DNA of 64,000 bases, from positions 20,041,041 to 20,105,040 of the forward strand of contig CM022677.1 of NCBI GenBank assembly GCA_012295275.1, written 5' to 3'. The notes under the pieces were generated by a model, which searched no databases, was not told where the DNA came from, and saw nothing but the letters and a program-made list of their open reading frames with translations. Shown in pieces: positions 54,061 through 64,000 of the stretch; the first letter of the stretch is position 1; each line of letters opens with the position of its first letter. The translations under genes were made by a program, and so were the position numbers. Origin of the DNA: Chrysomallon squamiferum. Lineage: Eukaryota; Mollusca; Gastropoda; Neomphalida; Peltospiridae.

Positions 54061-57000
54061 GCAGAGTCTTATGAAGTTTGAGATAAACTTTTATTATCAA
54101 AACAAGACAGCGACGTTAAAGTTTTCGTTGGAAAAGACAACATAGTTATTGAAGCACATCAGTTTATTTTAACAGGAGAAGTGAAGTCTTTTTCTGTTAC
54201 CTAATGTGCAACCAGATGTTTTCAGTCATTAAAACACACTGATTTATATTGATAATAAGAAGTAAGATCCTGGAACATTTTATTAGGAAAGTGACATAAT
54301 AGGACCAGATGTGAAACCAGACATTTTCAGTCATTAAAACACACTGATTTATATTGATAAGAAGTAAGATACTGGAACACTTTGTGAACAAAGTAGCATT
54401 CTGTTACCTGATGTGCAAGTAGACATTTTCAGTCTCTAAAACACATTGATTTATACTGAAGATAAGAAGTGAAGTACTCGTATTATCAAAACAGACAGCA
54501 ACATCACATTTTTAGTACAAAAGAAGAAAAAGTTGTTGATGCACATCGGTTCATTCTCATCATAAGAAGTGAAGTATTTTTCTTACCAAAACAGACAGCA
54601 ACGTTAGATTTGTCGTTGGAAAAGACAAAACGGTTGTTGAAGCTCCCCGGTTCATTTTGATAATAAGAAGCAGTGACATTAAATTTCTAATTGGAAAAGA
54701 CAAAATAGTTTTGAAGCATACTGGCATTCTGTTACCTGATGTGCAAGTAGACATTTTCAGTCTCTAAAACACACTGATTTATATTGAAGATAAGAAGTGA
54801 AGTACTCGTATTATCAAAACAGACAGCAACATCACATTTTTAGTACAAAAGAAGAAAAAGTTGTTGATGCACATCGCTTCATTCTCATCATACGAAGTGA
54901 AGTATTTTTCTTACCAAAACAGACAGCACTGTTAAATTTGTGCTTAAAACAGACAGCGAAATCAAATTTTTAACAGGAAAAGATAAAAAAAAAATTTGAA
55001 GCACATCGGTTCATTCTCATCATAAGAAGTGAAGTATTTTTCTTACCAAAACAAACAGCAACATTAGATTTGTCGTTGGAAAAGACAAAACAGTTGTTGA
55101 AGCTCACAGGTTTATGTTGATAATAAGAAGTGAAGTAATTTTTTTTACCAAACAAGACAGTGACATTAAATTTCTAATTGGAAAAGACAAAATAATTATT
55201 GAAGCATATTGCTTTATACTCATTATACAAAGTGAAGTACTTTTATTATCAAAACAGACACCGACATCAAATTTCTTGGAAAAGACAAAACAGCTATTGA
55301 AACTCACTGATTTATTCTGAACATGAGAAGAGAAGTCTTTTTCTTAGAAAAACAGACAGCAACATTAAATTTAAGTAGGAAAAGACAAAATATTTATAGA
55401 AACACATTGCTTTATACTGATGATATGAAGCGAAGTACTTTTATTATCAAAACAGACAGCAACATTAAATTTGTAGTGGAAAGTAACATTGCTTTATCCT
55501 GATAATAAGAAATAAAATACTGGAACACTTTGTTAGGAAAGTAACATAGTAGGACCAGATGTGAAACCAGACATTTTCACTCAATAAAACACATTGATTT
55601 ATACTGAAGATAAGAAGTAAGATACTGTAACACTTTGTGAACAAAGCAGCATTATGTTACCTGATGTGCAAGCAGACATTTTCAGTCACTAAAACACACT
55701 GATTTATACTGAAGATAAGAAGTGAAGTACTTTTTCTTACGAAAACAGACAGCAACGTTAGATTTGTTGTTGGAAAAGAAAAAAACAGTTGTTCAAGCTC
55801 ATTGGTTAATTCTGATAATAGGAAGCGAAGTAATTTTGTTTACCAAACAAGACAGTGACATTAAATTTCTCGTTGGAAAAGACAAAATAGTTATTGAAGC
55901 AGATTGCTTTATACTCATTATATAAAGCAAAGTACTTTTATTATCAAAATACACAGCAACATTAAATTTACAGTGGGAAGAAACATTGCTTTATACTGAT
56001 AATAAGAAGTAAGATACTGTAACATTTTGTGAACAATCAGACATTGTAATACCAGATGTGAAACCAGACATTTTCACTCAATAAAACACATTGATTCATA
56101 TTGATAAGAGAAGTAAGATACTGGAACACTTTGTGAACAAAGTAGCATTCTGTTACCTGATGTGCAAGTAGACATTTTCAGTCTCTAAAACACATTGATT
56201 TATATTGAAGATAAGAAGTGAAGTACTCGTATTATCAAAACAGACAGCGACATCACATTTTTAGTAGCAAAAGAAATAAAAGTTGTTGATGCACATCGCT
56301 TCATTCTCATCATACAAAGTGAAGTATTTTTCTTACCAAAACAAACAGCAACGTTAAATTTGTGGTTAAAACAGACAGCGAAATCAAATTTTTAACAGGA
56401 AAAGACAAAACGATTATTGAAACACATCGGTTCATTCTCATCATACAAAGTGAAGTATTTTTCTTACCAAAACAGACAGCACTGTTAAATTTGTGGTTAA
56501 AACAGACAGCGAAATCAAATTTTTAACAGGAAAAGATAAAAAAACAATTTGAAGCACATCGGTTCATTCTCATCATAAGAAGTGAAGTATTTTTCTTACC
56601 AAAACAAACAGCAACGTTAGATTTGTCGTTGGAAAAGACAAAACTGTTGTTGAAGCTCCCCGGTTTATTTTGATAATAAGAAGCGAAGTAATGTTTTTAC
56701 CAAACAAGACAGTGACATTAAATTTCTAATTGGAAAAGACAAAATAATTATTGAAGCATATTGCTTTATACTCATTATACAAAGTGAAGTACTTTTATTA
56801 TCAAAACAGACACCGACATCAAATTTCTTGTTGGAAAAGACAAAACAGCTATTCAAACACATCGATTTATTCTAAACATGAGAAGAGAAGTCTTTTTCTT
56901 AGAAAAACAGACAGCAACATTAAATTTAAGTAGGAAAAGACAAAATATTTATAGAAACACATTGCTTTATACTGATGATATGAAGAGAAGTACTTTTATT

Positions 57001-60000
57001 ATCAAAACAGACAGCAACATTAAATTTGTAGTGGAAAGTAACATTGCTTTATCCTGATAATAAGAAATAAAATACTGGAACACTTTGTTAGGAAAGTAAC
57101 ATAGTAGGACCAGATGTGAAACCAGACATTTTCACTCAATAAAACACATTGATTTATACTGAAGATAAGAAGTAAGATACTGTAACACTTTGTGAACAAA
57201 GCAGCATTATGTTACCTGATGTGCAAGCAGATATTTTCAGTCACTAAAACACACTGATTTATACTGAAGATAAGCAGTGAAGTACTCGCATTATCAAAAC
57301 AGACAGCGACATCACAAAAGACGAAAAAGTTGTTGATGCACATCGGTTCATTCTCATCATAAGAATTGAAGTATTTTTCTTACCAAAACAGACAGCACTG
57401 TTAAATTTGTGGTTAAAACAGACAGCAACATCAAATTTTTAACAGGAAAAGATAAAAAAACAATTTGAAGCACATCAGTTTATTCTCATCATAAGAAGTG
57501 AAGTACTTTTCTTACCAAAACAAACAGCAACGTTAGATTTGTTGTTGGAAAAGAAGAAAACAGTTGTTCACGCTCATTGGTTAATTCTGATAATAGGAAG
57601 TGAAGTAATTTTGTTTACCAAACAAGACAGTGACATTAAATTTCTCGTTGGAAAAGACAAAATAGTTACTGAAGCAGATTGCTTTATACTCATTATACAA
57701 AGTAAAGTACTTTTATTATCAAAATAGACAGCAACATTAAATTTACAGTGGGAAGAAACATTGCTTTATACTGATAATAAGAAGTAAGATACTGTAACAT
57801 TTTGTGAACAATCAGACATTGTAATACCAGATGTGAAACCAGACATTTTCACTCAATAAAACACATTGATTCATATTGATAAGAGAAGTAAGATACTGGA
57901 ACACTTTGTGAACAAAGTAGCATTCTGTTACCTGATGTGCAAGCAGACATTTTCAGTCTCTAAAACACACTGATTTATATTGAAGATAAGAAGTGAAGTA
58001 CTCGTATTATCAAAACAGACAGCGACATCACATTTTTAGTACAAAAGACGAAAAAATTGTTGATGCACATCGCTTCATTCTCATCATACGAAGTGAAGTA
58101 TTTTTCTTACCAAAACAGACAGCACTGTTAAATTTGTGTTTAAAACAGACAGCAACATCAAATTTTTAACAGGAAAAGATAAAAAAACAATTTGAAGACA
58201 TCGGTTCATTCTCATCATAAGAAGTGAAGTATTTTTCTTACCAAAACAAACAGCAACGTTAGATTTGTCGTTGGAAAAGACAAAACTGTTGTTGAAGCTC
58301 CCTGGTTTATTTTGATAATAAGAAGCGAAGTAATGTTTTTACCAAACAAGACAGTGACATTAAATTTCTAATTGGAAAAGACAAAATAATTATTGAAGCA
58401 TATTGCTTTATACTCATTATACAAAGTGAAGTACTTTTATTATCAAAACAGACACCGACATCAAATTTCTTGTTGGAAAAGACAAAACAGCTATTCAAAC
58501 ACATCGATTTATTCTGAACATGAGAAGAGAAGTCTTTTACTTAGAAAAACAGACAGCAACATTAAATTTAAGTGGGAAAAGACAAAATATTTATAGAAAC
58601 ACATTGCTTTATACTGATGATATGAAGAGAAGTACTTTTATTATCAAAACAGACAGCAACATTAAATTTGTAGTGGAAAGTAACATTGCTTTATACTGAT
58701 AATAAGAAGTAAGATACTTGAACACTTTGTGAGGAAAGTAACATAGTAGGACCAGATGTGAAACCAGACATTTTCACTCAATAAAACACATTGATTTATA
58801 CTGAAGATAAGAAGTAAGATACTGTAACACTTTGTGAACAAAGCAGCATTATGTTACCTGATGTGCAACCAGACATTTTCACTCAATAAAACACACTGAT
58901 TTATACTGAAGATAAGGAGTAAGATACTGTAACACTTTGTGAACAAAGCAGCATTATGTTACCTGATGTGCAACCAGATATTTTCAGTCACTAAAACACA
59001 TTGATTTATACTGAAGATAAGCAGTGAAGTACTTTTCTTACCAAAACAGACAACAAGATAAAATTTCTTGTAGGAAAAGACAGAATAGTTACTGAAGCAC
59101 ATTGTTTTATACTTGTCATATGAAGTGAAGTAATTTTCTGATAAAAACAGACAGAAACGTTAACTTTGTGGTTGTAAAAGACAAAACAGTTGTTGAAGCT
59201 CACCGGTTCATTCTCATCATACGAAGTGAAATATTTTTCTTACCGAACAAGACAGTGACATCAAATTTGTAGTTGGAAAAGACAAAATAGTTACTCAAAG
59301 ACATCAATTTATTCTGAACATGAGAAGAGAAGTCTTTTTCTTAGTAGAACATACAGTGACATTAAATTTAAGTGGGAAAAGACAAAATATTTATAGAAAC
59401 ACATTGCTTTATACTGATGATATGAAGCGAAGTACTTTTATTATCAAAACAGACAGCAACATTAAATTTACAGTGGGAAGTAACATTGCTTTATACTGAT
59501 AATAAGAAGTAAGATACTGGAACACTTTGTGAACAAAGTAGCATTCTGTTACCTGATGTGCAACCAGATATTTTCAGTCTCTAAAACACACTGATTTATA
59601 TTGAAGATAAGAAGTGAAGTACTCGTATTATCAAAACAGACAGCGACATCACATTTTTAGTAGCAAAAGAAGAAAAAATTGTTGATGCACATCGCTTCAT
59701 TCTCATCATACGAAGTGAAGTATTTTTCTTACCAAAACAGACAGCACTGTTAAATTTGTGGTTAAAACAGACAGCAACATCAAATTTTTAACAGGAAAAG
59801 ACAAAAAAAAAAACAATTTGAAGACATCGGTTCATTCTCATCATAAGAAGTGAAGTATTTTTCTTACCAAAACAAACAGCAACGTTAGATTTGTCGTTGG
59901 AAAAGACAAAACTGTTGTTGAAGCTCCCCGGTTTATTTTGATAATAAGAAGCGAAGTAATGTTTTTACCAAACAAGACAGTGACATTAAATTTCTAATTG

Positions 60001-63000
60001 GAAAAGACAAAATAGTTATTGAAGCATATTGCTTTATACTCATTATACAAAGTGAAGTACTTTTATTATCAAAACAGACACCGACATCAAATTTCTTGTT
60101 GGAAAAGACAAAACAGCTATTCAAACACATCGATTTATTCTGAACATGAGAAGAGAAGTCTTTTACTTAGAAAAACAGACAGCAACATTAAATTTAAGTG
60201 GGAAAAGACAAAATAGTTACTGAAGCAGATTGCTTTATACTGATGATATGAAGAGAAGTACTTTTATTATCAAAACAGACAGCAACATTAAATTTGTAGT
60301 GGAAAGTAACATTGCTTTATCCTGATAATAAGAAATAAAATACTGGAACACTTTGTTAGGAAAGTAACATAGTAGGACCAGATGTGAAACCAGACATTTT
60401 CACTCAATAAAACACATTGATTTATACTGAAGATAAGAAGTAAGATACTGTAATACTTTGTGAACAAAGCAGCATTATGTTACCTGATGTGCAAGCAGAC
60501 ATTTTCACTCAATAAAACACACTGATTTATACTGAAGATAAGAAGTAAGATACTGTAACACTTTGTGAACAAAGCAGCATTATGTTACCTGATGTGCAAC
60601 CAGACATTTTCACTCACTAAAACACACTGATTTATACTGAAGATAAGAAGTAAGATACTGTAACACTTTGTGAACAAAGCAGCATTATGTTACCTGATGT
60701 GCAACCAGATATTTTCAGTCACTAAAACACATTGATTTATACTGAAGATAAGCAGTGAAGTACTTTTCTTACCAAAACAGACAACAAGATAAAATTTCTT
60801 GTAGGAAAAGACAGAATAGTTACTGAAGCACATTGTTTTATACTTGTCATATGAAGTGAAGTAATTTTCTTACAAAAACAAACAGCAACGTTAGATTTGT
60901 TGTTGGAAAAGACAAAACAGTTGTTGAAGCTCACCGGTTCATTCTCATCATACGAAGTGAAATATTTTTCTTACCAAACAAGACAGTGACATCAAATTTG
61001 TAGTTGGAAAAGACAAAATAGTTACTCAAAGACATCGATTTATTCTGAACATGAGAAGAGAAGTCGTTTTCTTAGAAAAACATACAGTGACATTAAATTT
61101 AAGTGGGAAAAGACAAAATATTTATAGAAACACATTGCTTTATACTGATGATATGAAGCGAAGTACTTTTATTATCAAAACAGACAGCAACATTAAATTT
61201 ACAGTGGGAAGTAACATTGCTTTATACTGATAATAAGAAGTAAGATACTGGAACACTTTGTGAACAAACAGATATCAAAATACCTGATGTGAAACCTTAC
61301 ATTTTCACTAATAAAACACAGTGATTTATATTGATAAGAAGTAAGATACTGGAACACTTTGTGAACAAAGTAGCATTCTGTTACCTGATGTGCAAGCAGA
61401 CATTTTCAGTCTCTAAAACACACTGATTTATATTGAAGATAAGAAGTGAAGTACTCGTATTATCAAAACAGACAGCATTCACAAAAAGAAGAAAAAGTTG
61501 TTGATGCACATCCAGATATTTTCATCATACAAAGTGAAGTATTTTTTATACCAAAACAGACAGCACTGTTAAATTTGTTTCTTACCAAAACAGACAGCGA
61601 AATCAAATTTTTAACAGGAAAAGATAAAAAAACAATTTGAAGCACATCGCTTCATTCTCATCATACAAAGTGAAGTATTTTTCTTACCAAAACAGACAGC
61701 ACTGTTAAATTTGTGGTTAAAACAGACAGCGAAATCAAATTTTTAACAGGAAAAGATAAAAAAACAATTTGAAGCACATCGGTTCATTCTCATCATAAGA
61801 AGTGAAGTATTTTTCTTACCAAAACAGGCAACGTTAGATTTGTTGTTGGAAAAGAAGAAAACAGTTGTTCACGCTCATTGGTTAATTCTGATAATAGGAA
61901 GCGAAGTAATTTTGTTTACCAAACAAGACAGTGACATTAAATTTCTCGTTGGAAAAGACAAAATAGTTACTGAAGCAGATTGCTTTATACTCATTATACA
62001 AAGTAAAGTACTTTTATTATCAAAATAGACAGCAACATTAAATTTACAGTGGGAAGTAACATTGCTTTATACTGATAATATGAAGTAAGATACTGGAACA
62101 CTTTGTGAACAATCAGACATTGTAATACCAGATGTGAAACCAGACATTTTCACTCAATAAAACACATTGATTCATACTGATAAGAAGTAAGATACTGGGA
62201 CACTTTGTGAACAAAGTAGCATTCTGTTACCTGATGTGCAAGTAGACATTTTCAGTCTCTAAAACACATTGATTTATATTGAAGATAAGAAGTGAAGTAC
62301 TCGTATTATCAAAACAGACAGCTACATCACATTTTTAGTACAAAAGAAGAAAAAGTTGTTGATGCACATCGCTTCATTCTCATCATAAGAAGTGAAGTAT
62401 TTTTCTTACCAAAACAGACAGCACTGTTAAATTTGTGGTTAAAACAGACAGCGAAATCAAATTTTTAACAGGAAAAGACAAAAAAACTATTTGAAGCACA
62501 TCGGTTCATTCTCATCATAAGAAGTGAAGTATTTTTCTTACCAAAACAGACAGCACTGTTAAATTTGTGGTTAAAACAGACAGCGAAATCAAATTTTTAA
62601 CAGGAAAAGACAAAAAAACTATTTGAAGCACATCAGTTCATTCTCATCATAAGAAGTGAAGTATTTTTCTTACCAAAACAGGCAACGTTAGATTTGTTGT
62701 TGGAAAAGACAAAACTGTTGTTGAAGCTCCCCGGTTTATTTTGATAATAAGAAGCGAAGTAATGTTTTTACCAAACAAGACAGTGACATTAAATTTCTAA
62801 TTGGAAAAGACAAAATAGTTATTGAAGCATATTGCTTTATACTCATTATACAAAGTAAAGTACTTTTATTATCCAAAAAGACACCGACATCAAATTTCTT
62901 GTTGGAAAAGACAAAACAGCTATTCAAACACATCGATTTATTCTGAACATGAGATGAGAAGTCTTTTACTTAGAAAAACAGACAGCAACATTAAATTTAA

Positions 63001-64000
63001 GTGGGAAAAGACAAAATAGTTACTGAAGCAGATTGCTTTATACTGATGATATGAAGAGAAGTACTTTTATTATCAAAACAGACAGCAACATTAAATTTGT
63101 AGTGGGAAGAAACATTCCTTTATACTGATAATAAGAAGTAAGATACTTGAACACTTTGTGAACAATCAGACATTAAAATACCGGATGTGAAACCAGACAT
63201 TTGTTAAATTTGTGGTTAAAACAGACAATGAAATCAAATTTTTAACAGGAAAAGACAAAACGATTGTTGAAGCACATCGGTTCATTCTCATCATAAGAAG
63301 TGAAGTATTTTTCTTACCAAAACAGACAGCACTGTTAAATTTGTGTTTAAAACAGACAGCAACATCAAATTTTTAACAGGAAAAGACAAAAAAAACAATT
63401 TGAAGCACATCAGTTCATTCTCATCATAAGAAGTGAAGTATTTTTCTTACCAAAACAGACAGCACTGTTAAATTTGTGGTTAAAACAGACAGCGAAATCA
63501 AATTTTTAACAGGAAAAGATAAAAAAACAATTTGAAGACATCAGTTCATTCTCATCATAAGAAGTGAAGTATTTTTCTTACCAAAACAAACAGCAACGTT
63601 AGATTTGTCGTTGGAAAAGACAAAATGGTTGTTGAAGCTCACCGGTTTATTTTGATAATAAGAGACGAAGTAATTTTTTTTACCAAAAAAGACAGTGACA
63701 TTAAATTTCTCGTTGGAAAAGACAAAATAGTTATTGAAGCATATTGCTTTATACTCATTATACAAAGCGAAGTACTTTTATTATCAAAAAAGACACCGAC
63801 ATCAAATATTTGGTTGGAAAAGACAAAACAGCTATTCAAACACATCGATTTATTCTGAACATGAGAAGAGAAGTCTTTTTCTTAGAAAAACAGACAGCGA
63901 CATTAAATTTGTAGTGAGAAGAAACATTCCTTTATACTGATAATAAGAAGTAAGATACTGTAACACTTTGTGAACAAAGCAGCATTATGTTACCTGATGT
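54060..64000. repeat. Satellite array, about 100-bp monomers with higher-order structure
   Basis: Monomers of about 100-107 bp fill the last 10 kb and reach the window edge. One class carries GAAGTGAAGTA, ATCAAAACAGACAGC, TTGGAAAAGACAAAA and GAAGCACAT; the other carries ATACTGGAACACTTTGTGA, TTACCTGATGTGCAA and CAGACATTTTCA. Direct spacings measured: 55026, 55128 and 55229 for the first class; 60432, 60537 and 60642 for the second. Distinct monomer variants recur in the same order at about 1.56-1.73 kb (same variant near 55104, 56665, 58307, 59933), then less regularly (62736, 63639), which indicates higher-order repeats. Short open frames recur with this spacing but have no family resemblance and alternate between strands. 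Confidence 0.92.

Noticed and set aside
54060-64000. CRISPR-like array or repeated small genes
   Set aside because: Monomers are contiguous with no spacers, and the recurring 60-75-codon frames occur on both strands at higher-order-repeat spacing with no conserved start context.

Overview
The window is animal nuclear DNA: AT-rich, full of microsatellites, with spliced genes (GT-AG introns and one GC-AG intron). I see no bacterial operons, tRNA or rRNA genes, and no reverse transcriptase or transposase reading frames. Gene content points to an invertebrate metazoan. A lophotrochozoan such as a mollusc is my guess from repeat style and protein divergence, not something the sequence proves. All exons were placed by eye from splice consensus, phase agreement and recalled family sequences.

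Layout: (1) 1-6316 is mostly simple repeats, with one signal-peptide first exon on the minus strand (2443-2371) whose gene runs off the left edge. (2) 6317-18060, plus strand, is a complete 14-exon LEO1 gene (PAF1 complex, 823 aa) with a strongly expanded Gly/Ser/Pro repeat region. (3) 20465-27896, minus strand and convergent with LEO1, is a PRDM9 (Meisetz) orthologue with KRAB, SSXRD, zinc knuckle, PR/SET and a tandem C2H2 array; its 5' untranslated exon and CCAAT/E2F-type promoter lie near 29026-29160. The array of 84-bp repeats differs mainly at DNA-contacting residues and carries an 11-bp frame-breaking insertion plus one crippled finger. (4) 30720-32013, minus strand, is the 3' end of a sushi-domain single-pass membrane protein with a Tyr-rich PPPAY tail. 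(5) 40197-48598, minus strand, is the C-terminal part of a ZO-1/TJP tight-junction scaffold ending in a ZU5 domain; its PDZ-SH3-GuK exons are not visible here. (6) About 54060-64000 is a satellite array of roughly 100-bp monomers with higher-order periodicity, possibly inside a TJP intron.

The genes do not form one pathway. The most interesting object is the PRDM9 gene. It has the full domain set used in vertebrates to place meiotic recombination hotspots and a finger array showing signs of unequal exchange and diversification, and in this sequence it is caught with a truncating rearrangement. A second theme is repeat expansion at splice sites: microsatellites or minisatellites abut exons of LEO1, the sushi gene and TJP, and in TJP the 5' splice site itself has been copied several times.
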